A stretch of DNA of 64,000 nucleotides. Source: Lacinutrix sp. Hel_I_90. GTDB lineage: Bacteria; Bacteroidota; Bacteroidia; Flavobacteriales; Flavobacteriaceae. Made by a program: the position numbers and the translations under genes. The notes beneath the pieces are model-generated. The model saw nothing but the letters and a program-made list of their open reading frames with translations, was not told the origin of the DNA and made no database searches. Where the stretch lies: NCBI RefSeq assembly GCF_000934685.1, contig NZ_JYNQ01000001.1, positions 3,695,501 to 3,759,500 on the forward strand. Reading direction: 5' to 3'. Numbering within the stretch: the stretch's first letter is position 1; each line of letters starts with the position of its first letter. This document shows positions 53,297 through 63,827 of this stretch, piece after piece.

Positions 53297-56131
53297 CTAA
53301 TACCAACGTCGTGTAAATAATTTAAGTAATGTATTAGGAGATAGGGTCACTATAAAACGAATGCTTTGATCGTAGTTTGGTTGTGCAATTTCCCAGCCTT
53401 TATTTGAGTAAATGGGTAGATAGAGTTCAAAATAATCTTCTACAAGATTTAAACGAATCCCTGAATCATAAACGAATTTAGGATTTTCGGTTCTGTTAGC
53501 CACTAGACCAAGATCGCCATACGCCATTATATAACGCCAAATAGTGGTACTCGCATTCGCTGTGGTAATCCATTGATTTGCAAAAGCAGGTTCTAACTGA
53601 GACTTAAAACCACCTTCTGAGACAATTAATTGCTGACTTAACACGCCTGCTTCTTCAGAGCGACCAAGATAATTGTAATCAAATAGGTAGTCTGTTGGTC
53701 TGTCTAAAGCAAAACTAAAAAAATCGGTATCCTGATAGGTTTTGTTATATAGAAAAGCACCAGCAAACAATCTTAGATTATATTGTCTGTTATTTTCTGT
53801 GAGTGTTCTTAATTCTAGTGTTCCAGAGATTTTTCCAAACCTTTTCGCGAGTTGTAAGTCAGTAAACCACGAACTGAATTTTTTTAAATTAGGGTCGCTT
53901 TGGCCATATCTTACATTAAAAACACTGTATTTAGGTTCTCCATCGGTTTCAAATTCTCCTGTTAAATCGACTTCACGGTCAATATTTACGTAGCGAAGAT
54001 TTAAGTAACTTTTTCTATTATCTCTCAAATCCTCTGGATTTCTAAATCTAAAATCAATATAAGGCGTATAAGAAGTGTAGGAAAGGTTTGGAGCGTAATT
54101 GTAGAATGATCCACCAATACCATATTTAGTATAATAATTTGATACGTTGTCCCTTCTGTCTGCATAGCTTACAGAAGCGCCACCAACAATTTGCTTGCTT
54201 TTAATAGCGTATTTTGGGCTTATACGGTATAGAAAATTTTTAGATAATAAGGTTTTATTATAAAGTTTCAAACCAGGAGAAAGGCCATCATAAAAATTAT
54301 AATCAAATTCAGGCATAAAGAATACCTGACTATAATTAGGGTCTTCTATATCTTTAAAGAGTCTAAATTGAAGTGGCTTATTATTTGCGAAGAAGCCACC
54401 TACTGATTTCCAGTTATTTCTTAAATTGATCTCAGGAATCTTAGAATCATAATTTAAAACTAATTTATCTGCGCTGTCTCTTGGAACTGTAACCGTCTTA
54501 AAGCCTTTAAAACCATCAATCCATTGTTTTGACACTACCGTATCATCTTTCATGGTAAATAAAGAGACTGGCATTTCATGATTGTACTTATTTTTTAAAG
54601 TCACTCTTAAAGAATCTTCTGTTTTTTCAATCTTTTTAATTTTGAAATCAATTTTTTTGCTTGAGCCCACATAATCCTTAAAAAACCAATCTACATTTTT
54701 TTTAGTCTGCGTTTTTACAGCGGTTTCAAATGCAGAAGCAGACGTAGGTTTTAACTTGTTATCTATTAAAAATTTATTAATAATGGTTTTGATTTCGGCA
54801 CCATTGGCATAAGCATCTAAGTAATTGAGGCCAACTCCTGCTTTGTATTTGTTAGCGATATTTTTATTGAATTTAAGAAGCGAATCTTTAGGCATATTTA
54901 AGGGCTGGTCTAAATTTGAACGCGCCATATGCATGTATAAAAAACCATATTGATCATTGAATTTCAAGTCAGCGGCATGAAACGCTCTAATGCCCCATAC
55001 ATTAGCTAGATTGCCCACAATTTTCATGTCAGGATAATTTTCTTCAATATATTTTATTAAATAATAGGTTTGAATGCCATCTAAAACCCATTGGTCCTCT
55101 CTTGGATTAATGAGTAATGTGTTTTCTAGATAGTTGCGAAGTGTTGTTTTTAAAAGTTTTAATTCATATTGAAAATGATCTGAAAACGGCCTTACAAAGT
55201 CAGGCAATAAGTTTAAACCATAAATAGGATCTTTTTTGTAATCTATTTTCGTGAGCAAGATTTTTTTGTGAGGATAATTTCCGAGATTTTTCGTAATAAA
55301 TGCAGCAACTCTGTCTGAAATAACTGCAACATCTACTGGTTTTAAGCCTTCTTCTTCAATATTAGACTGGATGGTAAAAAAATCTGTTTCTACCGTTTTG
55401 TAAAGATTAACCTTGTTTAGAAATAACTTGGTGTTCACGCGGTCTTTACCTTCTAGGGAAGTGATGACTTTGTTATTATTAACTTCTTTTGTGAACACTT
55501 CATCTAATTCACTAATTAGAGTATATGATTTTGGATAGGTTACTTCCAAAGAAAGATTTGCTTTGGGAACAAAAGAATCGTCTAAGTCTTTGTTGCTATA
55601 ATAATGCCATTCACCATCAAAAGCGGTTGGAGTAATATACCAATAGCGCAAAAAATAGTCACCATAATCGTCAACACCATACCGGGTAAACTTATCATCA
55701 GGCACTTGTACAGTGTACTTTAACCTTAAAGTATAGTAACCTTTAGGTACAAAGGGGCTGTTTAACTTAACTTTTAAAATATCAGGATGCTGGTCTACTC
55801 TTTCAAAGCTTAAATCAATACCTTCAGATTGTATTGAGGTAATGGCCGTAAATCCACGGTCTTCATTTTTTGCAAAATGGAAAGTGTTTTTAAATTCTTG
55901 GGTAAATCGCTCTGCTAAAGGTGTGTTTTTTGTTGAATAACTGTTGCTCCAATCATTCAAATAAATAAACGTTTGTGTTTCATCACTGTCGTTATAATAT
56001 TGAATGGTTTGATCAATAGCAATACTTTTATTTTCCACGTCAAAATCAGCTTTAATATCAATACTGTTCTGGCTTAAGGCCGAAACACTAAAAATAAAGC
56101 ATAGGACATGTATTAAGTCATTCTTTTTCAA
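53297..56131 (-). CDS. M1-peptidase-like protein with degenerate zinc site fused to an outer membrane beta-barrel
   Basis: The 944-residue product has a signal peptide (ALSQN), an M1-type N-terminal beta-sandwich and a thermolysin-like helical domain. At the place of HExxH...E it has LLKTTLRNYLEN and QWVLDGIQTYY, so both His and the Glu ligand are gone. The last 370 residues (from about 575) are a beta-barrel rich in Y, F and N, ending LLKLFTRRWY. It should sit in the outer membrane. A binding or assembly role for the dead peptidase is inferred. It is a single gene and conserved-looking. Confidence 0.85.
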   Translation of the reverse strand: MKKNDLIHVLCFIFSVSALSQNSIDIKADFDVENKSIAIDQTIQYYNDSDETQTFIYLNDWSNSYSTKNTPLAERFTQEFKNTFHFAKNEDRGFTAITSIQSEGIDLSFERVDQHPDILKVKLNSPFVPKGYYTLRLKYTVQVPDDKFTRYGVDDYGDYFLRYWYITPTAFDGEWHYYSNKDLDDSFVPKANLSLEVTYPKSYTLISELDEVFTKEVNNNKVITSLEGKDRVNTKLFLNKVNLYKTVETDFFTIQSNIEEEGLKPVDVAVISDRVAAFITKNLGNYPHKKILLTKIDYKKDPIYGLNLLPDFVRPFSDHFQYELKLLKTTLRNYLENTLLINPREDQWVLDGIQTYYLIKYIEENYPDMKIVGNLANVWGIRAFHAADLKFNDQYGFLYMHMARSNLDQPLNMPKDSLLKFNKNIANKYKAGVGLNYLDAYANGAEIKTIINKFLIDNKLKPTSASAFETAVKTQTKKNVDWFFKDYVGSSKKIDFKIKKIEKTEDSLRVTLKNKYNHEMPVSLFTMKDDTVVSKQWIDGFKGFKTVTVPRDSADKLVLNYDSKIPEINLRNNWKSVGGFFANNKPLQFRLFKDIEDPNYSQVFFMPEFDYNFYDGLSPGLKLYNKTLLSKNFLYRISPKYAIKSKQIVGGASVSYADRRDNVSNYYTKYGIGGSFYNYAPNLSYTSYTPYIDFRFRNPEDLRDNRKSYLNLRYVNIDREVDLTGEFETDGEPKYSVFNVRYGQSDPNLKKFSSWFTDLQLAKRFGKISGTLELRTLTENNRQYNLRLFAGAFLYNKTYQDTDFFSFALDRPTDYLFDYNYLGRSEEAGVLSQQLIVSEGGFKSQLEPAFANQWITTANASTTIWRYIMAYGDLGLVANRTENPKFVYDSGIRLNLVEDYFELYLPIYSNKGWEIAQPNYDQSIRFIVTLSPNTLLKLFTRRWY

Positions 56132-56206
56132 AGGGTATACAGCGCTTTTTTTAGTAATAACGTGAAAATTGAAGTCAATAGTATGAGATTAACTTGAGTT
56201 TAACTT

Positions 56207-56896
56207 TTAGAAGTTAGGACTCAATCCATACTCTTTATAAAATGCATCTAATATTGACACAACTTCTTCTTCAGTATCTACTAAATGAACCAAATCCAGA
56301 TCTCCAGGACTCACATTAGTGAATTTATCTAACATGGTTTCTTTTATCCAATCTATTAATCCAGACCAGAAGTCTTTACCGACTAAGATTATTGGAAATT
56401 TTTCGATTTTATTAGTTTGAATCAATGTAATTGCTTCAAAAAGTTCATCTAATGTTCCAAATCCTCCAGGCATAACTACAAACCCTTGAGAGTATTTAAC
56501 AAACATGACTTTACGAACAAAGAAATAATCGAAGTCTAAGCTCTTATCACTATCAATATACGGGTTGTCATGTTGCTCGAATGGCAAATCAATATTTAGG
56601 CCAACAGAAGTTCCTCCAGCTAAATGAGCACCTTTATTACCAGCCTCCATGATGCCAGGTCCGCCACCAGTAATAACACCATAACCTGCTTCGCAAATAC
56701 TTTTTGCTACGCTTTCTGCTAATTTATAATATTTATGATCTGGCTTAGTTCTTGCAGATCCAAAAATAGAAACACAAGGCCCTATTTGACTCATTTTTTC
56801 AAATCCGTTAACAAACTCACCCATAATCTTAAAGATTGCCCATGAATCGTTTGTTTTGTTTTCATTCCAACCTTTATGATGTTGTTCTTCTCTCAT
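56207..56896 (-). CDS. LOG-family protein (TIGR00730, cytokinin riboside phosphoribohydrolase-like)
   Basis: The start is placed at the ATG at 56896 (MREEQHHKGWNENKTND); an upstream ATG at 56935 is possible. The 229-residue product has the Rossmann-type pattern: CVSIFGSARTKPDHKYYKLA, GYGVITGGGPGIMEAGNKGA and the signature VVMPGGFGTLDELFEA (PGGxGTxxE). LOG-type enzymes cleave nucleoside monophosphates to base and ribose phosphate. A role in nucleotide salvage is likely; cytokinin activation is only known from some members. It is a single gene. Confidence 0.9.
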   Translation of the reverse strand: MREEQHHKGWNENKTNDSWAIFKIMGEFVNGFEKMSQIGPCVSIFGSARTKPDHKYYKLAESVAKSICEAGYGVITGGGPGIMEAGNKGAHLAGGTSVGLNIDLPFEQHDNPYIDSDKSLDFDYFFVRKVMFVKYSQGFVVMPGGFGTLDELFEAITLIQTNKIEKFPIILVGKDFWSGLIDWIKETMLDKFTNVSPGDLDLVHLVDTEEEVVSILDAFYKEYGLSPNF

Positions 56897-56976
56897 TATA
56901 ATATGTTTAGTTCTCTTGCTATTTAAGAAAGACAAATTTAAGAGAAATAGTGATTTAACAACTAAATTATTAGAAT

Positions 56977-57007
56977 AAAAAAAGCAACCTGATAATGGTT
57001 GCTTTTT
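56977..57007 (-). terminator. intrinsic terminator
   Basis: AAAAAGCAACC pairs perfectly with GGTTGCTTTTT around a seven-base loop. On the minus strand it lies 22 bases after the Lmo0937-type gene and is followed by a T-run. Confidence 0.9.
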
Positions 57008-57028
57008 AATTTTTATGTTTTGGTTTTA

Positions 57029-57217
<189 letters not shown>

Positions 57218-57322
57218 TTAAATCTAAGATAGACAATTAAATGGCTAATAATTAAAATTTAAGTTTAAGAGTTAAAACTAATAGTTAATGCACCAAAAAG
57301 GAATGTTTTTGTAATGATATTC

Positions 57323-60154
57323 TTACTTTAATTCCTTTTTTAAGAACTTTGCTGTATAGCTTTTTTTATGTTTAGCAACCGCTTCAGGTGTTCCTTCCAC
57401 AATTATTTCCCCACCGCCTTTACCACCTTCATAGCCAATGTCTATAATATGATCCACTGTTTTAATAACGTCTAAATTATGTTCAATAACCACCACTGTA
57501 TTACCTTTATTTGCTAATTTATTGAGTACAATCATCAGTACGCGTATGTCTTCAAAATGTAGGCCTGTAGTAGGTTCATCTAAGATATAGAACGTGTTTC
57601 CTGTGTCGCGTTTACTTAATTCTGTAGCTAATTTTATGCGCTGTGCTTCACCGCCAGAAAGCGTTGTGCTTTGTTGGCCAAGTGTTATGTAACCCAACCC
57701 AACATCTACAATAGTTTTGAGCTTTTTATGAATTTTAGGAATGTTTTCAAAGAACGAAACAGCTTCATTCATAGTCATGTTTAGCACATCGCTAATACTT
57801 TTTCCTTTATACCTAATCTCTAAAGTTTCACGATTAAAACGTTTGCCTTGGCAGGTTTCACATTCTACATAGACATCTGGGAGGAAATTCATTTCTATAA
57901 CACGTAAACCTCCACCTTTACAGGTTTCACATCGACCGCCAGCGACATTAAAACTAAAGCGTCCAGGTTTATAACCACGAATCATGGCTTCTGGAATTTT
58001 AGCAAATAAACTTCTAATTTCATTAAATGTTCCCGTATATGTCGCAGGATTACTACGAGGCGTTCTGCCAATGGGCGACTGGTTTATATCAATAACTTTA
58101 TCGCAATGTTCTAAGCCTTTGATGCTTTTGTAAGGCATAGGTTTTTTTACACCATTAAAATAATAGGCATTGAGAATAGGGTAGAGTGTTTCATTGATTA
58201 AAGTCGACTTTCCACTTCCTGAAACACCTGTAATACCAATCATTTTACCCAATGGTATTTTTACCGAAACGTTTTTTAGGTTGTTGCCTGTACAGCCTTT
58301 TAATTCTATGAACTTACCGTTTCCTTCACGACGTTTTTTAGGCACTTCAATTTCTCTTTTTCCATTTAAATATTCTGCAGTAAGTGTATGTTCCTTAAGT
58401 AACTGCTCGGGTGTGCCCTGACTAATAATTTCTCCACCGTGTTTTCCGGCTCTCGGACCAATATCAATAACATGATCGGCGCGCTCAATCATGTCTTTAT
58501 CGTGCTCAACAACAATGACCGAGTTGCCAATATCTCGCAGCGCAATTAAGGAATTAATTAACTTTTCATTATCGCGTTGATGCAAACCAATACTAGGTTC
58601 ATCTAATATATAAAGTACACCCACGAGTTGTGAGCCAATTTGAGTCGCTAAACGAATGCGTTGTGCTTCGCCTCCAGAGAGTGATTTTGAACTTCGGTTT
58701 AAGGACAAATAAGTTAAACCAACATCTACTAAAAACTGTAATCTGGCTTTGATTTCTTTAATGACTTCTTCAGCAATTTTTAATTGTTTTTCAGAGAGGT
58801 GTTTAGGCAAATCCTCAAACCATTCAGCTAAGTCAACAATGTCTTTGTTCGCTAATTCGGCGATGTTTTTTCCGTTTACTTTAAAGTATAAAGATTCTTT
58901 TCGTAAGCGAGAACCTTCGCAAACTGGACATTCTACTTTGTCCATAAAATCTTTCGCCCAGCGTTGTAGGGAAGTAGATTCAGCATTTTTATATTGGTTA
59001 TCAATAAAGGTAGCTACCCCTTCGAAATCAATTTTGTAGTCTCTAGTAACACCAAGCGTTTTGCTTTCTACTGAAAACTTATCGTTTCCACCATATAAAA
59101 TGAGTTGCTTTGCTTCGGCAGGAATTGATTTGTAGGCATCTGTCATTTTAAATTTATAACGCTCTGCAATCAATTCCAACTGTTTAAAAATCCAACTCTT
59201 CTTTTCTGGTCCGTGTGGTGCTAATGCACCATTTTTAATAGATAAAGAATCGTCTGGAATGATTTTTTTTTCATTGACCTGATACAAAGTCCCAATACCA
59301 TTGCAATAATCGCAAGCGCCTTTTGGTGAGTTAAAAGAAAAATTATTTGGTTCTGGATTAGGGTAAGAAATGCCCGAAGCGGCACACATTAAACTCCTAC
59401 TAAAATAGCGTGCTTCTTGTGAGTCTTGCTCTATGACCATTAATATATCGTCACCATGATACATGGCGGTATTAATCGTTTCGTCTAAACGTTTGTCATT
59501 TTTTGTTGTGTCGTCAATTTTAAGTCTGTCGATTACAATTTCGATGTCATGATTCTTGTAACGATCCAGTTTCATGCCCTTGGTGATGTCTACAATCTCA
59601 CCATCTGTGCGCACTTTTACAAAACCTTGTTTTCCTATTTGTTCAAAGAGTTCGCGATAGTGCCCTTTTCGAGAGCGTACAGCAGGCGATAAAACAGTAA
59701 TCCGCTTACCTTTAAAATCTTGAATAATAAGTTCTTTAATTTGCTCATCGCTGTAGCTCACCATTTTCTCTCCAGTATTATAACTGTAGGCGTCACTTGC
59801 TCTGGCATAAAGTAATCTTAAGAAATCATAAATTTCGGTAATGGTTCCCACTGTAGATCGGGGCGATTTGCTAGTGGTTTTCTGCTCGATGGCAATTACT
59901 GGTGATAAACCATCTATTTTATCGACATCTGGCCGTTCTAAGCCGCCTAAAAATTGTCTGGCATAGGCCGAAAAGGTTTCTATATAACGTCGTTGACCTT
60001 CAGCATAAATCGTATCAAAAGCCAGTGAAGATTTACCACTACCTGACAAGCCAGTAATAACAACCAGCTTTTCACGCGGAATGGTGACATCTATATTTTT
60101 AAGATTGTGCACTCTGGCACCAAGAACTTCTATATTTTCTTCGAAATTTGTCAT
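57323..60154 (-). CDS. uvrA: excinuclease ABC subunit UvrA
   Basis: The 943-residue product is full length. It has two ABC ATPase modules: [14 protein letters not shown] and [14 protein letters not shown] (Walker A), [20 protein letters not shown] and [20 protein letters not shown] (signatures), with [13 protein letters not shown] and [13 protein letters not shown]. Zinc-binding cysteine sites are visible: CDYCNGIG with CPVCEGSR, and CETCKGGG with CETCQGKRF. UvrA recognises DNA damage in nucleotide excision repair. The PcrA/UvrD-type helicase at 36541 would release the incised strand. Confidence 0.97.
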   Translation of the reverse strand: MTNFEENIEVLGARVHNLKNIDVTIPREKLVVITGLSGSGKSSLAFDTIYAEGQRRYIETFSAYARQFLGGLERPDVDKIDGLSPVIAIEQKTTSKSPRSTVGTITEIYDFLRLLYARASDAYSYNTGEKMVSYSDEQIKELIIQDFKGKRITVLSPAVRSRKGHYRELFEQIGKQGFVKVRTDGEIVDITKGMKLDRYKNHDIEIVIDRLKIDDTTKNDKRLDETINTAMYHGDDILMVIEQDSQEARYFSRSLMCAASGISYPNPEPNNFSFNSPKGACDYCNGIGTLYQVNEKKIIPDDSLSIKNGALAPHGPEKKSWIFKQLELIAERYKFKMTDAYKSIPAEAKQLILYGGNDKFSVESKTLGVTRDYKIDFEGVATFIDNQYKNAESTSLQRWAKDFMDKVECPVCEGSRLRKESLYFKVNGKNIAELANKDIVDLAEWFEDLPKHLSEKQLKIAEEVIKEIKARLQFLVDVGLTYLSLNRSSKSLSGGEAQRIRLATQIGSQLVGVLYILDEPSIGLHQRDNEKLINSLIALRDIGNSVIVVEHDKDMIERADHVIDIGPRAGKHGGEIISQGTPEQLLKEHTLTAEYLNGKREIEVPKKRREGNGKFIELKGCTGNNLKNVSVKIPLGKMIGITGVSGSGKSTLINETLYPILNAYYFNGVKKPMPYKSIKGLEHCDKVIDINQSPIGRTPRSNPATYTGTFNEIRSLFAKIPEAMIRGYKPGRFSFNVAGGRCETCKGGGLRVIEMNFLPDVYVECETCQGKRFNRETLEIRYKGKSISDVLNMTMNEAVSFFENIPKIHKKLKTIVDVGLGYITLGQQSTTLSGGEAQRIKLATELSKRDTGNTFYILDEPTTGLHFEDIRVLMIVLNKLANKGNTVVVIEHNLDVIKTVDHIIDIGYEGGKGGGEIIVEGTPEAVAKHKKSYTAKFLKKELK

Positions 60155-60377
60155 AGCAATAGTGAAATCTTTGTCTTTTTAGACAGATTTGCGAAGATAC
60201 GCTTTTAGGATATTAATTTGAAATGGAATTCGTTAGGGTTTTCTTAATAGTGATTCTTTAAAGAACAACGTTGAGTAATTTCGGAATCAGGATTTTTATT
60301 TTATATTTTAGTATTTTGTATGCCTCTAAGGCGATTTATTTAAAAACTATAGCAAACACGTTTAACCTCTAAAAGCG

Positions 60378-60399
60378 TCCTGTTCAGGCAGGAATGACA
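60378..60399. repeat. dispersed palindromic element
   Basis: TCCTG...CAGGCAGGAATGACA carries the same GGAATGAC end as the elements at 29933 and 43232. It lies just upstream of the next gene's start. Confidence 0.5.
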
Positions 60400-60404
60400 A
60401 AACC

Positions 60405-60929
60405 ATGAAAATACTAGGAATAGGCTCAAGAATTAGCCACAAAGATTACGGAAAGGGAGTAGTGACTAATGTTGATAATCAGCACTATTGGGTAACCTTT
60501 ATTGAAAAAGGATTAGAAACCATTCCCTTAAACGAACCCATTGAAATCATTGAAGCAGCAGAAAACGAGGTAGATACCGTAAGCTTTTTTGATATTGAAA
60601 GCAGTTTGGTGCGCATTTTAAAGAAATACAGTGACGTAACTGAAGTGGTCCATATTGCAGATAAATGGAAAGGTGGTAAACTTATTTTGGAACCAGAGGA
60701 TACTAATTTACAAGGTAAAGAGATAAAGATTGACGATTTTTTTCACAAAATCACAATGGTTCGCGACCGTTTACGTGTGATGGAGCAAAAAATCAATGCC
60801 AGTAATCTTGAAGAAAACGAAAAGATTGATTTGCAACAGTATATCACCCGTATTTATGGGAGTTTAACAACCTTTAATGTATTGTTTAAATTGAAGGCAC
60901 AGTATTTTGTAGGGCAGAAGTCTAAATAG
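60405..60929 (+). CDS. conserved protein with N-terminal Tudor/SH3-like domain
   Basis: The 174-residue product starts ILGIGSRISHKDYGKGVVTN and continues as a small barrel to about residue 50; the rest is helical (FFDIESSLVRILKKYSDVTE, DFFHKITMVRDRLRVMEQKI). The N-terminus resembles the C-terminal Tudor-like domain of the PcrA/UvrD-type protein here (VGNRVKHLKFGRGEVLKMEG), a module that binds RNA polymerase in that family. A DNA-repair or transcription link is inferred from this only. I recall similar proteins in Flavobacteriia without known function. It is near uvrA but divergent from it. Confidence 0.75.
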   Translation: MKILGIGSRISHKDYGKGVVTNVDNQHYWVTFIEKGLETIPLNEPIEIIEAAENEVDTVSFFDIESSLVRILKKYSDVTEVVHIADKWKGGKLILEPEDTNLQGKEIKIDDFFHKITMVRDRLRVMEQKINASNLEENEKIDLQQYITRIYGSLTTFNVLFKLKAQYFVGQKSK

Positions 60930-60965
60930 GTTTATAACTCTGTCCAGTCTCAGTTTTTAGTCTGT

Positions 60966-61706
60966 TTATTGTGACTGAGCGCTTTCTATATCCTCAATTT
61001 CCAGTCCCAAAATTAGCAACTTATGAAACGTCGGCAGTATCGCTCCGGTTTTAGTAGTGGTCCAATTATTCCATGTGGCTTTCAAACCATCGATGGGTAA
61101 AATAGCGACCCACATTTGAAAACTAGTCGGTTTTCCTGTTTCATCTAAATGCCATAAGTAAGAATCTCCAGGCGTAGAGCCACCAGAGGTATACGTCACC
61201 AATAAGGCTTTCTCACCATTTTTAAGTGTTACTAAAGAACGTTTTACGCCGTTGTCAAAAACTTTGTAAGGGGCTACAAGCCAAAAGGAATCGTTATTAA
61301 AATAGGCGATAGCTTTTTTTATGGTTTCTTGTTGCTTTTCTGCTTCAATTTTTATGTCCTCTTCAAACGCGACGCTTTTTGACTGGTTATTTAAATCTAA
61401 AAGTACTTTGTAGTTTTTCCAATAGACTTCACAGGTGTTCTCGGTTTTATTCCATTTAAAATGATGGCGTTTTTTAAAGGTCCATGCTATATAATCGGTT
61501 GCTTTATAAGCGTCGTAATCTAAAGCATTTAACATTTTAACAGCTAAGACGTCAGCTTCTTTTCCTTCAGTTCCTTTTGGTAACGGTTCATTGTATTTAA
61601 AATACAGGAAACCGTAAAGTAGTAAAGTAGGTAGTGTAAAGAATATAATAATTCCTCCTATAATTTTTAGGATTCTTTTAAGTGTCCATTTCTTTTTTTT
61701 GCTCAT
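60966..61706 (-). CDS. membrane-anchored protein of unknown function
   Basis: The 246-residue product has a lysine-rich start, one transmembrane helix (about residues 14-34; GGIIIFFTLPTLLLYGFLYF) and a soluble body with KYNEPLPKGTEGKEADVLAV, YKATDYIAWTFKKRHHFKWN, TYTSGGSTPGDSYLWHLDE and FQMWVAILPIDGLKATWNNW. It is probably periplasmic. I recall conserved Flavobacteriaceae proteins of this type without known function. It is convergent with the Tudor-like gene. Confidence 0.75.
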   Translation of the reverse strand: MSKKKKWTLKRILKIIGGIIIFFTLPTLLLYGFLYFKYNEPLPKGTEGKEADVLAVKMLNALDYDAYKATDYIAWTFKKRHHFKWNKTENTCEVYWKNYKVLLDLNNQSKSVAFEEDIKIEAEKQQETIKKAIAYFNNDSFWLVAPYKVFDNGVKRSLVTLKNGEKALLVTYTSGGSTPGDSYLWHLDETGKPTSFQMWVAILPIDGLKATWNNWTTTKTGAILPTFHKLLILGLEIEDIESAQSQ

Positions 61707-62078
61707 ATATTGTATTGTTATTCCTCAATGCCAGGAATCTAATTGTTTTCCAACCCTATAAATCAGGACGTATTCCTTTTAATTTAGAATATCACCTCAC
61801 TACCAGTATTTCATCTGACACCACTACTTAAAAAAAGGAGAATACTTTTTATATTTGACTGTAAAGATACAATTAAGAAATTCCTTTCCTATTTTAGTTA
61901 GGGTGGATTCCGCTTTTTTTTAGTTGAATACGGAAAGGTAAAAGCCTTATTTTAGCATGTTTCGACCTTCTTTATCGTTGTGTTAGAACAATGATAAATA
62001 CGCTTTTAACTTAGAATTCATCTTTAGTTATGCATAAAAAGAGTGCCAGGTTAATAGTGCTAGCATTTACAGATAGTA
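61707..62078. other. 372-bp intergenic region
   Basis: No gene is recognisable. It contains a perfect TAnnTTTG box on the plus strand (TATATTTG, 61850-61857) without a plus-strand gene behind it, and a small hairpin TTCCG...CGGAA at about 61910-61937. The promoter of the minus-strand membrane protein gene should lie here. Confidence 0.4.
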
Positions 62079-63767
62079 TCAAAAACCAACAGCAGCATCA
62101 TCCCCACGATAATCTGCGCCACCTTCGAGTGTGCCATCTGGTAATACTAAAACACCATCTACGTTACCAATTACTGGCGAGCGTTCTTCATTTATAGTAT
62201 AACCTTTTTGCTCTAGTTCTTTAATGATTTCTTTTGAAAAAGCATTCGGTTCCATTCTAATTTCATCTGGCAACCATTGGTGATGAAAACGAGGTGCGTT
62301 AACAGCCTCTTGCATGGTCATATCAAACGCGTGAACATTTAAAATGGTTTGTAATACAGAGGTGATAATCGTTGAGCCACCAGGTGTTCCAACACTCATT
62401 AGTAATTTGCCGTCTTTTTCTATAATTGTGGGTGTCATTGAGCTTAACATGCGTTTTTCGGGGAGAATGGCATTGGCTTCAGCACCAATTAAGCCATAAA
62501 AATTTGGTACGCCAGGCTTACTGCTAAAATCGTCCATTTCATTATTTAAAAAGAAACCCAATTCTGAAGAGAATAACTTAGAGCCAAATCCGCTGTTCAA
62601 TGTCGTCGTTACTGCAATCGCATTTCCAAATTGATCTACAATAGAGTAGTGAGTGGTTTCATCACTTTCTACAATACCAACTTTTCCATGGGATACTTTA
62701 CTAGAGGGCGTTGCCTTCTCAAAAGAAAAATCAGCCATGCGGTTTTTTAAATAGTCATCACTTATCAATTCTTTTTGAGGGACAGTTATAAAATCTGGAT
62801 CACCTAAATAATAGCTTCTATCTGCATAAGCACGACGCTCGGCTTCAGCTAAAACTTGGATGGTTTTTACAGAATTATGACCCAATTTTGATAAATCAAA
62901 AGCTGCAACCGATTTCATGATCTGTGCTAATGCAATACCACCGCTAGAAGGTGGTGCTATAGAAATAATTTTTAGTCCGTCATACTCAAAAGTCACAGGT
63001 TCTCTCCATTTAACAGCGTACGTGGCTAAATCTTCCAAGCTTAGAACACCCCCGTTATCTTGAATGAACTTGACTAATATTTCTGCTGTTTTTCCTCTGT
63101 AAAACTCATCCTTTCCATTTTGCATAATACGTGTTAAGGTTTCTGCTAATTCTGGATATTTAATCGTGTCATTTGCTTTCCAGTTTTTTACAAATAGAAT
63201 GGTGTCTTTATTGGCGAGTTTAAAATCTTCCTGCTTTTCTGCTGTTCTTATTTCTTGCTTTTTAGTGACTATCACACCGCGTTTTGCCAGTTCAATAACG
63301 GGTTTTATAAGGGCTTCTATGGGTAGGCTACCAAATTTTTCATGCACCGCAAAAATAGCGGCAACAGAACCAGGTACACCAACAGCCAACGCACCACGGG
63401 TACTTAAATCTGGAATCACATTCCCCAAACTGTCTAAATACATGTCTTTCGTAGCAGCCAAAGGTGCTTTTTCTCTAAAATCAAGACTGCCAATAGTACC
63501 GTTATTTTCACGATAAACCATGAATCCGCCACCGCCAATATTTCCTGCATAAGGATAAGCTACTGCTAGTGCTAATTGCGTGGCAATCATAGCGTCAAAG
63601 GCGTTGCCACCTTGTTGGAGGATATCACTACCAATTTGAGAGGCTTCAACTCTTGCCGAGACGACCATCGCTTTTTGTGTGATTAAACCACGACTAGGTG
63701 TTTTTTGTTTGCACGAAAAGCAGATTACTGATATAAAGAAATAAAGAGATATCGCATTTAATTTCAT
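62079..63767 (-). CDS. ggt: gamma-glutamyltransferase, lipoprotein type
   Basis: The 562-residue product has a lipoprotein-like signal (ICFSC) and then the GGT pattern: MVVSARVEASQIGSDILQQG, GNIGGGGFMVY, the autoprocessing site with nucleophile Thr371 in DETTHYSIVD, TTTLNSGFGS, SSMTPTIIEKDGKLLMSVGT and the G-G-S-T loop. It cleaves the gamma-glutamyl bond of glutathione and related peptides in the periplasm. The heavy and light subunits would form after cleavage before Thr371. It is a single gene. Confidence 0.95.
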   Translation of the reverse strand: MKLNAISLYFFISVICFSCKQKTPSRGLITQKAMVVSARVEASQIGSDILQQGGNAFDAMIATQLALAVAYPYAGNIGGGGFMVYRENNGTIGSLDFREKAPLAATKDMYLDSLGNVIPDLSTRGALAVGVPGSVAAIFAVHEKFGSLPIEALIKPVIELAKRGVIVTKKQEIRTAEKQEDFKLANKDTILFVKNWKANDTIKYPELAETLTRIMQNGKDEFYRGKTAEILVKFIQDNGGVLSLEDLATYAVKWREPVTFEYDGLKIISIAPPSSGGIALAQIMKSVAAFDLSKLGHNSVKTIQVLAEAERRAYADRSYYLGDPDFITVPQKELISDDYLKNRMADFSFEKATPSSKVSHGKVGIVESDETTHYSIVDQFGNAIAVTTTLNSGFGSKLFSSELGFFLNNEMDDFSSKPGVPNFYGLIGAEANAILPEKRMLSSMTPTIIEKDGKLLMSVGTPGGSTIITSVLQTILNVHAFDMTMQEAVNAPRFHHQWLPDEIRMEPNAFSKEIIKELEQKGYTINEERSPVIGNVDGVLVLPDGTLEGGADYRGDDAAVGF

Positions 63768-63827
63768 AGTCCTATTTGAGATTTATTAAAAAAGAGGGCG
63801 ACGTCGAAAACGCTGCGCCAGGGCAGG

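Noticed and set aside
53297-56131. Active M1 aminopeptidase
   Set aside because: All three zinc ligands of the HExxH...E site are replaced.
61850-61857. Perfect TATATTTG box as promoter of a hidden gene or small RNA
   Set aside because: No plus-strand ORF or clear RNA structure with a terminator follows, and such an AT-rich box is expected by chance.
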